A stretch of DNA of 64,000 bases from contig NC_088916.1 of the NCBI RefSeq assembly GCF_963576675.1, positions 78,757,501 to 78,821,500 on the forward strand, written 5' to 3'. Positions 1-11,861 of the stretch are shown in pieces; position 1 is the stretch's first letter; each line of letters begins with the position of its first letter. A model generated the notes under the pieces. That model made no database searches. It was not told the DNA's origin and saw nothing but the letters and a program-made list of their open reading frames with translations. A program made the translations under genes and the position numbers. This DNA comes from Euphorbia lathyris (Eukaryota > Streptophyta > Magnoliopsida > Malpighiales > Euphorbiaceae).

Positions 1-374
1 CACTTGACGTCCATTTCCAGTTTGACATTACTCATTCCTCGATTATGTACCTACTGAAAGTTTCTTTAAGTCTAAAAACTTGAGCAGCCAGAGGCAAACA
101 AACAAAGTTCGAACGACATGTCAAGACTCGACCTAACGAATCACGTCAGACAGCACACATACCCACTCTAACATTTAATGACGTCAATAACGACAGTAAT
201 ATTTACTTTCACAAAACCTAGCCCTGGAAGAACCTAAGAGGAAATAAAACTAACTCTTGGAATTGTAGCACAAGACTATCGTCCATCTTTGGACCTTTGG
301 AAATTCTACAGAAAAATGACAACAGCAGGTATGGCGGCATGAAGAGAAATTAATTTTCAATTAGATAATATATT
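1..374. other. No recognised feature
   Basis: This AT-rich flank lies beside the 3' end of LINE-A. I see no open frame, repeat or terminal inverted repeat. It may continue the old LINE remnant seen on the other side of LINE-A, but I could not recognise any motif. Confidence 0.5.
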
Positions 375-432
375 ATTTCTTTGCCATATTTTTTTTGAAT
401 AAAGGTTGGGAAGCGAAGGCAGACCGGACATC

Positions 433-445
433 CCAACTAGGTTGG
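433..445 (-). other. 3' terminal hairpin of LINE-A
   Basis: A CCAAC/GTTGG stem closes a three-base loop in the 3' UTR, about 40 bp from the poly(A) tail. LINE-C has the same stem at 28405-28417 in otherwise diverged sequence. Some plant L1 elements are known to use a conserved 3' stem-loop for template recognition by their RT; that role here is inferred. Confidence 0.6.
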
Positions 446-551
446 CACCCCCGGCACAGCCAACAACCCGAATCTTATTAAAAAAGGAAAAAAGAATACA
501 GAGGGAGAGTCAAAAAAGAAAAAAAAACAGAAAAGAGTAAAACAAACCAAA

Positions 552-3500
552 TTACAGAAATCGAACGTGAGCCACATTGTTCACATCGTCGGACACAAAC
601 TTCTGACAAGAGTCCGGAACCATCGGCCACCAGAGCAGAGATTGAGCAGATTGCCCAAGCTCAGCAAGGCGGTCAGCCGCTTGGTTGCCTTCCCTATAGA
701 TGTGCGTTACCTTCCAATTCATTTCAGAGAGCCTGAGAAGACATTTGCACCAGTCCCTCCTGATTCTCCATGGAACCTCCTTTGAGGAGGTGCTAAGGAG
801 CTTGACAGCATAGGAGGAGTCAGATTCAATCGAAAGGTTGTTCCAGTTCCTCTCCCAGGCAGCATTAACCGCTAAAATGATTGCATGCAGTTCAGCTAAC
901 TGTGCATTAGAATTCGACAGCGGGGACGCAAAACATCGAGTCACAAAACCCCGGTAATTCCGAAATAATCCTCCAACCCCAGCTCTTCCGTCTGAGCTAT
1001 AGGCTCCATCTGTATTGACTTTCCACCAATTAGGAGGCGGGGGTATCCATCTTACGATAATTTAGTTCGGCTCAGGCGGTGGGCGCAGGCGAGCAGCCAC
1101 ATTCAACGCCCCTTCTCTGATTAGGAGCAGAAGACAGTAGCATAAACTTTGGATTGAAGGGAGATCTTGATCAAAAATGGCTCGGTTGCGTATATACCAG
1201 ATGTACCATATACAAGTTAAAGCCGAGAAAATCCAACGTTTTTTCCTTGTTGGACTGAGCTGAACCTCTCTGAACTGATTGTAGAAGTTATTGATAGAAA
1301 ATCCCTGGAACCTTACAAGGTGCTCACTGCAGACCATCCTCCAAAGCCTCTCCGCCGTGCGACATTGAAAGAACAGATGTTCTAAATTTTCGCCAGCTTC
1401 CTTGCATAGTTCGCACCTCTGAGCTAGGGCGAAGCCACGACGTTGCAGGAGTTCCTGAACCGCAAGCTTACCGTGAATGATCATCCAAAAGGTAAGAGCA
1501 CGCCTGGGAGGAATAAAAGAGTTCCATAAGAGTTTGCTCCAGCTAACAGATTCGCCTTGCTTCAGATTAGCATAAACCTCTTTTACCGATAAAGTTCCTG
1601 ATTCCGCAGGAAGCCAAATACAGCAGTCCTCATCAACAAAACTATCAATATGCCTAATATTATTCTGAACCAGAGTCGGTAGAAGATGCAAATTAACCCA
1701 ATCGCCCTGATTCCTGAACTCATGTAAGGGCCTGTAGAGCTTAGCTTGAGATTTCCTAGGGATGTCCAATTGCTCCGGAATAGTGGGAGATATCCATCTA
1801 GTCGTCCAAAAATTGAGCCTGGAGCCCTCGCCAAACCACCAGATGGCGTCATTTTTGATTATGCCAAACATAAATCTTAAGGAACTCCAGATGGAGGAGT
1901 TGGAGATGGTCCGTTTTTCAAGCCCAGAAATGTCCAAAAACCGAGATCTTAACAGAGATATAAAAAATCCCTGACCCTGCAGCAGGTCCCAATAGAGTTT
2001 AGATAGAAGGGACATATTGAAGATCTTGAGATCTTTGATGCCCAAGCCTCCGTGCTCAGTATTCAAGCTGCAAACGCTCCAAGGGACCGAGAAAGATTTC
2101 CTTTTATCTCTATCCCCAGTCCAAAGGAAGTTCCTAACCGCCTTATTGATCCGTGAAATTAATTCACTCGGCCATTTGTAGATCAAGAACGAGTGCACAA
2201 GTGCGCCGGTTAGAGAGGATTTAATTAGAGTAAGCCGTCTAGCGATTGATAGAGATTGACCTCTCCAAAGATTGAACCTGTTTAGAAATTTGTCCAGAAG
2301 GGGCTGCAAGTATCGTGCTTTGGGGGCACCCTAAAAAATCGGGACACCAAGATAGTTAAAAGGGAGACAGCCAGTCCTAATGCCAAGAGTATCCGCAAGC
2401 CGATTCCTTCGATTGGCGCTGATGTGATTACCAAAGAAGACATGGGATTTATCCCAATTGACCGCCTGTCCCGACATTGATTCATAGAAGCCAAATACGT
2501 CTCTGATACACCTCATATTTTTTAGCGAAGCACGACAGAATAGCATCATATCATCTGCGTACAGAAGGTGAGACGGGAAGCTATCCTTGACAGTATAGCG
2601 CATTGGAGAGAATTTCCCATCTTCAATGCAAAGGGTTAACCATCTTCCCAGAAAATCCCCAGCAAGGCCAAAAAGAGTGGAGGATAGCGGGTCACCCTGC
2701 CTGACACCACACGAGCAGCTGAAAAAGCCTTTGATCCCGCCCCCAATTGCTATTGAAATTTTTGCTGATTTTAAGATCTCTAGAATCCAGTTCCTGAACT
2801 TCAACGAGAATCCAAAAGAATCTAGGACAGCCAGCAAAAAATTCCAGTCTAGAGTGTCAAATGCTTTTCTAATGTCAATTTTCAGAGCCATGTTGCCCCC
2901 AAAGCATTTTTTTTAGTAAATTGACACCTTCAGAATCCAAGGCAATGCAGTGATGAATACTTCTGCCTTTGATGAACCCAAACTGATTTGGAGAGGTGAT
3001 TCTGGCGGCAATCGGCGCAATTCTGTCTACAAGGATCCTGGAGATGATCTTATAATTGAAATTGCCCATGGCCACTGGCCTGAATTGCTGAATTTCATTG
3101 GCTCCTTCAACTTTTGGAATGAGCGAAATGATGCTAGAGTTCAGACCGGGAAGCATATAACCAGAATCAAAGAAACTGGCAACCATTCTACACACATCCG
3201 GGCCAACAATATCCCAACAATACTGATAAAACGCCCCTCCAAACCCATCCGGTCCTGGGGAACTGTCTCTATTCATGCCGAAAACCGCATCTCTGATCTC
3301 CGTATCGCACGGCATTCTGGTGAGATCTTCATTGTCAATATCCGACACCTTCCTTGGAATCACCGTTCCAATAGCTTCGTAATTAACATGTCGTATGCTC
3401 CCAGTAAACAGTGACTCATAATAGTCAACAACATGCTGAGCCAACACCGTCTCATCACTCACAATGGTATTGTCAATAAGAAGACTGTTCAGAGAAGCAT

Positions 3501-4605
3501 GTACCTTTCTAATTTTAGCTGACCGTTGAAAGAATGTGGAGTTGCGATCACCCGCAGCCAGCCATTTCTCCCTGCTTTTATCCCTGAGGAGCATTTCTTG
3601 TCTGAGCAACTGCAGGTCAAGATCGCGCTGAGCAGCCAGTTCAACAGCAGCGCTGTCATCATCTAGACCATGTCTGGAGATCTCATCCTGAACTTCATTC
3701 AGTTTTTTCATAGCATCTCTGATGTTGTTTTCAACCCTCCCGAACACCTCAAGATTCCACGCACGGAGTTTAAGTCTAAGAGTCTTTAGCTTATGGCATA
3801 ACAGCTGAGCGGGTGGCAGAGATAGCGAGCAAGAAGACCAATGATCAGAGACTAATTTGTGCAAAGAGTCATGGGTCGTCCACATAGATAGAAACCTGAA
3901 TCTGCCCTTGCGTGCAGTCCCATTGGTGCAAGAAACAAGAATCGGGTTGTGATCAGATTTATTTCGAGGGAGAACGGAACACTGGATCCTGTCCCAATAA
4001 TCAATGAACGTCTCATTGACCAGAGCCCGATCCAATTTACATTCCACATGAGCATTCCCAAATCTACCATTCGTCCAGGTAAACTGCAAGCCCGAGCTCT
4101 CCACTTCTGTAAAATTTCCCATGCTTATGAATTCACGAAACTCCCTGCAGCTTGATTGAGGAGGTGGCCTACCTGTTTTTTCGTGCGCCCTTCTAATTGC
4201 GTTAAAGTCTCCGAGCACCATCCTCTTTTCATTGCTTCCCAGACCCAGTACTGATTCCCAGAGCAAACGGCGCCTTACAACGTTGTTATTTCCATACACA
4301 CAGGAAATGAGGTAAACCTGCGAATTGAAGCTGAACCTAACAGAAATGTGCTGCTCATGTATTAAGACTGGGTGGCAGCAATTGTTGGAGCCAATCTTGC
4401 AAAATAACCACAAGGAGTTGTTGTCATTACTAAAAAGGAATTGGAGACCAATAGAGTTCCAAAAGAACACAGAAGTTCTATCAAAGTCAATTAAAGGCTC
4501 AGATAAACAGACTAAATCTGGACGATTAGTTCTGCAAAGAAGCTTTAGGGCTCTCTGGGTACCCGTGTTTAGGATCCCCCTACAATTCCAGTACAGACAG
4601 ATCAT
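552..4605 (-). pseudogene. LINE-A ORF2 (endonuclease-RT-RNase H), broken
   Basis: This frame encodes the LINE replicase, which nicks DNA and copies its RNA at the target. In order it has an APE-type endonuclease (MICLYWNCRGILN, GDFNAIRR, SDHNPILVS), a reverse transcriptase with YADD at 2561-2550, a zf-RVT C-X2-C/H/C zinc region (CELCKEAGENLEHLFFQC), and an RVT_3-type RNase H (VNTDGAY, AELHAI, IESDSS, AADRLAEL). A one-base length change in the A run near 2908-2916 shifts frame just before the RT palm. TAG at 2331-2333 and TAA at 1062-1064 are in-frame stops. All catalytic motifs I looked for are still legible, so decay is moderate. It overlaps ORF1 by four bases. Confidence 0.92.
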
Positions 4606-5935
4606 GTGTATTTGGCGGACAATCGAGCCCTTCCTCTCATCCGGGAATCGACTGATTTAGCTTTAGATTTTTTCCTGGTGGTGATCCAGTCACTTCCTTC
4701 CGCCGCATAGCCAGTATCATTACTGATACCTTTATTTTTAGTTCTGAGAAGATGTTGATCCCATTCAAGAGATTCAGCCAGGAAATTTACCTCAATTTGC
4801 CTCTGGGTGGCTATCTCCCTTTCCCCCTCATCTTCGTCCAGACGACTGCTATCTTCAGCAGCAATAGATTCGCTAACCGGTTGCTCAGCACATTCCCCGC
4901 GGACATTCAGCACAGGTCTGTGAATAACCACTTGCAACTGGTTTTTGCCATTGTTACCATCCTCACTAGGAGCCAATTTACCCTCCTTTTCAATCTGGTC
5001 CTCCCCAGGGGTCAACAAGGGGCTTTACGCCACCTTTCGTTGGCCTTTTCCTGCTTCCTATCCTTTGCGGCTCTATGCTTTACTGGGTCAGCATTACGAC
5101 GACATAGAGAAGATGAGTGGCCAATGGAGGAGCAGGTACCACAGATCATAGGGAGGTTCTCGTACTCAACATAGACCCACTGCTTACTATCCTTTGTGTC
5201 TATCCGGAGCTCTGTTTGAATCTCGTTGGATAGGTCTACATCAACTAAGACTCTGGCATAATGCCCAAATTCCCCACTAACCGTATTTTGATCAAAACGA
5301 ATAGGAACTCCTACAGCTCTGGCAATGCTAGCAAGGATCCTTGTGTCCTAAAATTCCCAGGGTAAGTTGTAGAAACGGACCCATACCTGAGCAGAGGAAT
5401 TCTTGTGAAGATCAGGATTGAAGCCTGGACTCCAGGGTGAGAATCTGATGATGCCAGGTTTCAAAGCTATAGCACCAAGACCCCAAATAGCCTGAATTGC
5501 GCTTTCATTAGGCATGATAATTTGATAGAAACCCTTCCCGAGGGATATAAGTTGCCAGTCAAGATTATGATTCCAAGCTCTGTTCAATTTTTGCTTGAGG
5601 TCTGCATGTCGCCAGGGACGATCTCCTTTGTTCAGAGAGACCCTTCCAATGACTGATAACTGAACTGACTTTATTCATTCCTTAAATATTTCCTGAGGGA
5701 TACGAACCGCACGGAAGCCTCCTTCCTCCGAAATCAGCGGAGGGGACGGTGCAGGAACCATAGTGGAGGAGATGGACCCTTTGACGGCATCCGCAAACGA
5801 GATTGAAGGCTTGGCGGGCAAAGGTTTCTTATTAGCTTCGATAGTATTCGAGGAGAAAAAGGCAAAGGCTTTCCGATCAAAGAGGTGAGCAATGGCCGGC
5901 GAGTCGCCGTCCACCGGTGAAGGAATCGCAGCCAT
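4602..5935 (-). pseudogene. LINE-A ORF1 (gag-like RNA-binding protein), broken
   Basis: This frame should encode the nucleic-acid-binding protein of the LINE ribonucleoprotein. It starts at ATG 5935 (MAAIPSPVDGDS). It continues with a DUF4283-like region (DWQLISLGKGFYQI, then VWVRFYNLPWEF) and a CCHC knuckle, CGTCSSIGHSSSLC, with CX2CX4HX4C spacing near 5120-5165. The tail is acidic and low in complexity. Breaks are a TGA at 5675-5677, a TAG at 5348-5350, and a frameshift near 5015-5025 where reading passes to another frame. The final TGA (4604-4602) overlaps the ATG of ORF2 (4605-4603) as ATGA. The family assignment rests on motif order and position; the exact frameshift point is uncertain. 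Confidence 0.85.
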
Positions 5936-6089
5936 GAGGTCAAAATCTAGGTCATCAGACTCTTCTTTTTTTCAAAATGCTGGAATCTTTAGAAAATTAT
6001 CATATTGTATTCATTTCTTTGCCATATATTACGCATAAAACTATGCAAAAACAATTCCTTCTCCATTACGACATCAATGTTCTAAAGCA

Positions 6090-6530
6090 AGGCCAACACC
6101 ATATTGTGAACGACTCCACCATGTCCATACTTAGTTGTAGCCCCACTAAATTCCAACACTCTTCACATATTTGCAATCCACGAAGAGGTGAATATTGTGT
6201 TCTCTAACTTCCTCACAAATAGCACATTCATTTGAGACTTGGATTCCTTTAAGATGCAACTTCCCCCTAATGGGAAGAAAATTGCTACACACCCGTCATA
6301 CAAAGCTTTTGACATTAGGGGTAAGCTTCAAGCTCCAAAACTTCGTCCATTCACTCTCCTTAACTCCAAACATATATTAAAATGCAATATAGTACCTCAA
6401 TCTCACATAGTAGAATTTTTTCTTCCCATAATGCCAGATCACTCTGTCCTCCATCTCCTTTTCACGAACAGAAATAGCAAGTATACTATGAACAACCACT
6501 TGGTTGAAAATTTCTTCGATTGATAACTGC
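6090..6530 (-). pseudogene. Old LINE ORF2 remnant (zf-RVT region)
   Basis: The minus strand translates as FWSLKLTPNVKSFV, a TGA in place of the expected tryptophan, then a stretch ending GKLHLKG, then ECAICEEVREHNIHLFVDC. That last piece has the C-X2-C ... H ... C pattern of the zf-RVT domain of plant LINEs. No RT or RNase H core remains here. LINE-A inserted close to this fragment. The limits are approximate because both ends fade into AT-rich sequence. Confidence 0.7.
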
Positions 6531-6749
6531 ACCTTTTATCCTTTGGTGGTTCTATAGTGGCTCCTCTGTGAGACGTCGTTGAGTTCGATCGGAGGCATTC
6601 CGATAATAAAGTCAGTAATATCATAGGAGAATAATAATCACTATTGAAAAGAGGATAATATTATTAACTTACTTGTACTATATATACTATCTTTTGCAGC
6701 TCATTACTTTAATTGAACTTAACTATCATCAATCCTTCATTAATCGTTA

Positions 6750-7007
6750 CTCCCTCCATTCCATTATATAAGTCATTCTAGGGTATTTCACACAAATTAA
6801 AAAATATATTGGTTAACTAGAAAAAATTCTCTCTCATGTCACTAAGGGGAATAAGCATTGTAATATTAAAAAACACATGTACCAATACAAAAAAAATTAA
6901 TATTTGGACAAAAAAACTAAACTAAAAGCTCTTGGAATCCTAGAATGACTTATATTTAGGAAAAAAACTAATTTGCTAGAATGGCCTATATAATGGAATG
7001 AAGAGAG
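6750..7007. mobile_element. Stowaway-type MITE
   Basis: The ends are CTCCCTCCATTCCATTATAT and its near-complement ATATAATGGAATGAAGAGAG, flanked on both sides by TA (6748-6749 and 7008-7009). TA target duplication and CTCCCTCC termini are the signature of Stowaway (Tc1/mariner) MITEs. The inner arms also pair (AAGTCATTCTAGG with CCTAGAATGACTT). The element is 258 bp and non-coding. Confidence 0.9.
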
Positions 7008-7049
7008 TATTAATCTTGCATTATTGTTATTAATACTGAATTAATCATA

Positions 7050-7530
7050 CATTAATTATTCTTCTAAAGAGAAAGAGGAACGAGTTGTCATTATTCCTAT
7101 TAATTGCCATTATTTCTCCTTCTAGAATAAATAAATTCGGATGTTATCCAATCAAAGCCACATCCCACACATTTCTCTCATGTTTGCGCAATTTGTCATA
7201 GTTTACCTAAAAACATACTATAAAAACATAAATTATAACTGTCACCAATCATCCATTAATTGTTATTAACCTTGCATTAGTTATCATTAATTTTATATTA
7301 GTCATATATTAATTATCATTAATCCTGCATTAATTGTTATTAATCATTCTCCTAAAAAGAATAATAAGTTATCATTATTCCTATTAATTGCCATTATTTC
7401 TCCTTTTAGAATGAATAAATTCGGATGTTATCCAATTAAAACCACATCCCACACATTTCCATCATGTTTGCGCAATTTATCATAGTTTACATAAAAACAT
7501 ACTATAAAAACATAAATTACAGAATTACAA
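7050..7530 (+). repeat. Pair of direct repeats, period about 284 bp
   Basis: A block of about 170 bp beginning TCATTATTCCTATTAATTGC at 7088 recurs at 7372 with few changes. It includes the phrases TTCGGATGTTATCCAAT, ACCACATCCCACACATTTC and ACATACTATAAAAACATAAA. The rest of the unit is TTAAT-rich filler. There is no coding signal; the pair looks like a local tandem duplication. Confidence 0.75.
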
Positions 7531-7608
7531 ACAATAAAAAAACAAATTTATTAGTGGTTACACTTATGAATATATATCAACTTTAAAGAACAATTCGTTT
7601 ATATATTA

Positions 7609-7981
7609 GAGCATCTCCAACAGTCTCATAAATTGGCTCTTAAGTTAAAATTTGAGAAGGGAGAATGAAAAATCAGCTCTAAAAGCCTCTTAGTGGCTCC
7701 TCAAATCACTAAGAACCCCTTCATCTTTTCTATTAATAGAGAGTCTCTCTCCACCTCTTTGTGTCTCCTAACTTCATTTTTTATTAATAATTTATTATTG
7801 ATAGGTCTCTATCATCACACTATTGGTAATATAATAATAAATAATAATCTTAAATAAAATAATAGATAAGGAGTGAATATAAAAAGCATCGTTGGAGATA
7901 TCTTAGCTACTCTTAAATCAGTAAGAGTCAATTATTTATATTATTTTTAGAGAGTATACTAAGAGTCTATGGGAGATGCTC
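7609..7981. mobile_element. MITE with GAGCATCTCC termini
   Basis: The termini are GAGCATCTCCAACAG and its counterpart GGGAGATGCTC, flanked by TA on each side. Subterminal regions also pair around TTGGCTCTTA and TAAGAGTC. The 373 bp interior is non-coding. Its right end lies 7 bp from the target duplication of LINE-B. The superfamily is uncertain: the ends resemble the Harbinger-like element at 48692-49157. Confidence 0.75.
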
Positions 7982-8006
7982 TAATTCATTTATAATTTAA
8001 AACGCG

Positions 8007-11000
8007 TTCGCGGGAGGGGCCAATAGACAATTCATGGAGGATATGAGAGGTATCAGGAACAGCTTACAGGAATCTTGGGTTATCATAGGTGACTTTAACT
8101 GTATTAAATCTGCTGAGGAAAAGCTAGGGGGGTCGCAAGGAGTAGCTTCTCGATGTGCAATGTTTTCAAATTGGATCAATTATCTGCAGCTGATCGATAT
8201 TGGTTTTATAGGGCCCCCTTTTACTTGGTTTAGGGGTGTGTCAGCTCGTACGCGGGTGGCGTGTCGCCTTGACAGGGCCTTGTGTGACTCCAGCTGGCGT
8301 CATGAGTTTCCGAATGGTGTTGTCCGTCATCTTCCTAGGCACAATTCGGATCATGCGCCAATCCTTCTTGACATTATGGATGAACCTAAAGGGAAGATCA
8401 ATAGACCTTTTCGCTTTCAAGCCGCCTGGGCGGGGCATCCTGGTTTTGAAGATGTGATCAGAGCCAGTTGGGACTGTAATCAGGAAATGAAGCAGGGGTT
8501 ACAGAATCTAGCTACAACACTTAGAGGATGTAATGCTAATGTTTTTGGAAATATTTTTCATCGAAAGAAGCGGCTGCTAGCTCGAATTGCAGGGGTTCAG
8601 AATAGTTTGTGTAGGGTGAATGATGATCGGTTGTTTAAACTTGAAAGGAAGCTGTCGAATGAGTTATCTGCTGTCCTGTTACAAGAGGAGCTTCTCTGGT
8701 ACCAAAAGTCCCGAGTTCGCTGGATAAGATGTGGTGACCGTAACTCTAGATTCTTCCACACTTCCACGATTGTGAGAAGAAGGCGCAACAGGATTGATGG
8801 GTTGCAGGATGAGAGGGGGATTTGGATTTGGGATTCAGACAAGCTCAGACAACTGATGACCAAGCATTTCAGACAGGTTTACACTAAAGAGGATATGGCT
8901 AGGCTACGGATTTGCACTTCTAGTACCTTTCCGGAGTGGGAGGCGCGAGCGGTGGATAGCCTGAGTAGGCCCTTCACTACGGTGGAGGTCAAGCAAGCAA
9001 TATTTACGATGGACCCCCTAAAAGCCCCAGGCTATGACGGGTTCCAGGCACTATTCTACCAAAAGTTTTGGAATGTGGTTGGGGCTTCTGCCTCGTCTTG
9101 CGTGTTGAAAGCCCTGAATACTGGAGTTTTGGAGACCGGGTTAAAAAATACGCTCATTACTCTGATCCCTAAAACACCGACGCCTATTAACCTGAGTCAA
9201 TTTAGGCCGATCAGTTTATGTAACGTTTTATATAAAACAATCACCAAATGTTTGGTGCAGCGGTTGAAGCGGCATCTCAAGTACCTTATTGGGCCGCACC
9301 AGAGTAGTTTCATCCCGGGTAGGCAAATAACGGATAATGTTATTCTGATGCAAGAGGTTGTCCACTCATTGAAGAGACGAACTGGAAGAAAAAGGATTAT
9401 GGTCCTCAAACTTGATCTCGAAAAAGCTTATGATCGAGTTAGTTGGGGGTTTTTACGAGACACACTGACACTGTTAAAGCTACCTCTGCAGTGGGTTAAT
9501 CTGATTATGACTTGTGTTTCTTCCCCGAGGATGTCAGTGCTTTGGAATGGAGAGACGACGCAAGAGCTTCAGCCGAGCAGAGGCCTAAGGCAGGGGGACC
9601 CGCTATCACCTTATCTCTTTATCTTGTGCATTGAAAGACTTAGCCACATGATTAATGATGAGATGGAAAGGAGGAATTGGACTCCAATTCGGGTCTCCAG
9701 ACGGGGCCCCTCCCTCACTCACTTGATGTTTGCGGATGACATTGTTTTAATGGCGGAGGCGTCAGAAGGTCAGGCAGAGGTGATTAAAGGAGTTATCGAT
9801 AGGTTCTGTCAAGCTTCAGGTCAGCGGGTTAGTTTTCCGAAGTCTCGGGTGGTGTTCTCGTCGAATATGCCGGAAAGAATTTGCGCCAAGATAAGCACAG
9901 CGCTGCAAATTGCTTCCACCACCAACCTTGGGAAATATCTTGGAGTGCAGTTGCTTCATCAACGGGTTGATAAGAACTATTTCAAGCATGTTATAGACAG
10001 AGTGCAGAATCGCCTGAATGGCTGGAAAGGGAAGTGCCTAACTACAGCCGGCAGAACTACACTAATCCGATCTGTTACGAATTTAATCCCTTCCTACATC
10101 ATGCAAACTTCCCTCATGCCTATAGAAGTGTGCAAAACCCTTGACAAGCTCAACCGGCAGTTCCTGTGGGGTAGCACGAATGAACAGAGGAAAATCCATC
10201 TTATTAAATGGGACACTGTGTGTAAACCACGGGTTATGGGAGGTTTGGGAATCCGCAAAACAAGAGACTTCAACATGGCAATGGTAGCGAAACTAGGTTG
10301 GAGACTCTTAACGGAAGATAAGTCGCTTTGGGTTAGAGTTCTGCGAAACCGCTATATGAAGGGAAATGCAGACTTGCAGGAAATCCGCCCCAAGCAGATT
10401 GCTAATCACGTGTGGAAGTGTATTGTCAAGAGTGCGGATATTCTCAACATGGGGTTGGAGAGACTGGTTTGTAATGGGTCAGAAATAAAGTTCTAGACCG
10501 ATAAGTGGATTGGAGATGTTGCACTGGAAGATTTGTGTATAACCCCTGTATCGGAAGAGCAGAAAGGCAATTCGGTAGCCTCTTTCTGGAGAGCTGAAGG
10601 AGGCTGGGACTGGTCGAGATTGCAGAATCTGGTGCCGAATTCTGTAATGCTGCGCATGGCGTCAGTGATGGTTTTCCCTGAAGCGGAAGAGAGAGATTGC
10701 TGGCGATGGAGGCTTTCGGATTCGGGCCTGTTTAATGTAAGGTCTGCGTTTGAAGCTACACAAAATTGGGGAAGGGAGCTAAATCTGGAAATTTGGAAAA
10801 GAGTCTGGAGCTTACCTGTGCCTGAGAAACTGAGATTCTTTTACTGGCTCCTGCTACACAACGCGGTCCTGTCGAATGTCTCACGGGCTGCTAGGCATCT
10901 CGGTAGCGAGGTGGCTTGTGGAGCCTGCGAAAGAGCGGAAACAACCATCCACCTGCTTAGAGACTGTAAAGTGGCAACGGAAGTTTGGAGAGGGATAATC

Positions 11001-11795
11001 CCAGTAGCGGATTGGGAGAGTTTCTCCAGAATGGATCTAAGAGACTGGGTCATCGCTGGGTTGAGGAGCCAGAAAAATTGGAGAAATGTCGAGGGGAGGA
11101 TAGTGTTTGCAAACGCAGTATGGTGGCTATGGAAGTGGAGATGCTCTACGATATTTGACCCTGAGTTCTCGAGCTGTACTAATAAATTGGAATTTATTTT
11201 TGGTAAAGCAATTGAAAGCCGAACTGCGTTCACAGATGAGCAAAGGTTAAGGGATAAGCCGATTAGGGAGATTCTCGTGGGCTGGAAACCGCCGGAAAAA
11301 GGATGGATTAAAATGAACAGTGATGGCGCGTGTAAAGGTCGGCAGGGGTATGCTGCGGCGGGTGGAGTCGCACGGGATGAGAGGGGTGGCTGGCTAGGAG
11401 GATTTGCTGTCAATCTGGGGGTATGCACAATGGTTCTGGCAGAGTTATGGAGGCTCTTTTTTGCGCTAAACTATGTTTGGGATAGAGGCTACCGCAAAGT
11501 AATTGTTGAAATGGACTCCCTTACCGTAGTAAATCTAGTAAACAATGGCACGGAGAATAGACATAGTTTCTACTGGTTAATTGTTGAGTGCCAAAAGATA
11601 ATGAAGAGAAGCTGAGATATCAGATTGATACATATTTTTCGCGAAGGAAACAGAGCCGCGGATTGGATGGCGAGCTACGCAAGAAGTTTATCGTTAGGTC
11701 TCCACGAGTGTGAGATGCCTCCTGCAGGCATCCAAGATTTTCTTTTTTCCGATCTATGTGGTACTTGTCTCCCTAGAATGACTAGTACAACGTAG
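8007..11795 (+). pseudogene. LINE-B ORF2 (partial endonuclease-RT-RNase H), broken
   Basis: One frame is open from the truncation point; the first ATG is at 8034. The endonuclease remnant shows VIIGDFNCIK and HNSDHAPILLD. The RT has FRPISLCNVLYK, LDLEKAYDRVSW, RQGDPLSPYLF and FADD at 9729-9740. zf-RVT reads ACGACERAETTIHLLRDC-like (CGACERAETTIHLLRDC). RNase H reads MNSDGAC, AELWRL, VEMDSL and HIFREGNRAADWMA. There is no frameshift, but TAG 10494-10496 stands where a tryptophan is expected (F-stop-TDKW) and TGA 11613-11615 cuts the RNase H. The normal end is TAG 11793-11795. The 820-codon first block is the longest unbroken LINE frame in this copy. Confidence 0.9.
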
Positions 11796-11810
11796 GTCTG
11801 TGTTATGCCC

Positions 11811-11824
11811 GGGGCCTTCGCCCC
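11811..11824 (+). other. 3' terminal hairpin of LINE-B
   Basis: GGGGC and GCCCC pair around CTTC, 16 nt after the ORF2 stop and about 12 nt before the A tail. A GC-rich hairpin here is conspicuous in an AT-rich region. A role in RT recognition of the RNA 3' end is inferred from its position and from hairpins at the same place in LINE-A and LINE-C. Confidence 0.6.
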
Positions 11825-11861
11825 TCCCTACTAATCAAAAAAAAATTTATAATTTAAAACG

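Larger units (their letters stand above)
390..6012 (-). mobile_element. LINE-A: full-length L1-type non-LTR retrotransposon
   Basis: The element is flanked by an exact 15 bp direct repeat, ATTTCTTTGCCATAT, at 375-389 and 6013-6027. The poly(A) tail appears as a T run at 390-396 on the plus strand. Reading on the minus strand it has a leader of about 77 nt, ORF1 with a CCHC knuckle, ORF2 with endonuclease, reverse transcriptase, zinc-ribbon and RNase H, and a 3' UTR with a small hairpin. Length (about 5.6 kb) and domain order fit plant L1 elements that carry a C-terminal RNase H. Both frames are broken, so it is not autonomous now. LINE-C at 28360-34019 is a close relative with the same layout and 3' tail. 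Confidence 0.93.
8005..11844 (+). mobile_element. LINE-B: 5'-truncated L1-type LINE
   Basis: An exact 17 bp direct repeat, ATTTATAATTTAAAACG, flanks it at 7988-8004 and 11845-11861. The 3' end is an A tract preceded by a GGGGC-CTTC-GCCCC hairpin. The element starts inside the endonuclease domain, so ORF1 and the endonuclease N-terminus are missing, as expected from incomplete reverse transcription. Its protein differs clearly from LINE-A and LINE-C (FADD rather than YADD, different 3' UTR). The 3' end faces the DnaJ gene about 370 bp upstream of its ATG. Confidence 0.93.

Noticed and set aside
10841..11428. Long minus-strand frame of 195 codons over LINE-B
   Set aside because: It is the shadow of the RNase H-coding frame on the plus strand and has no recognisable domain.
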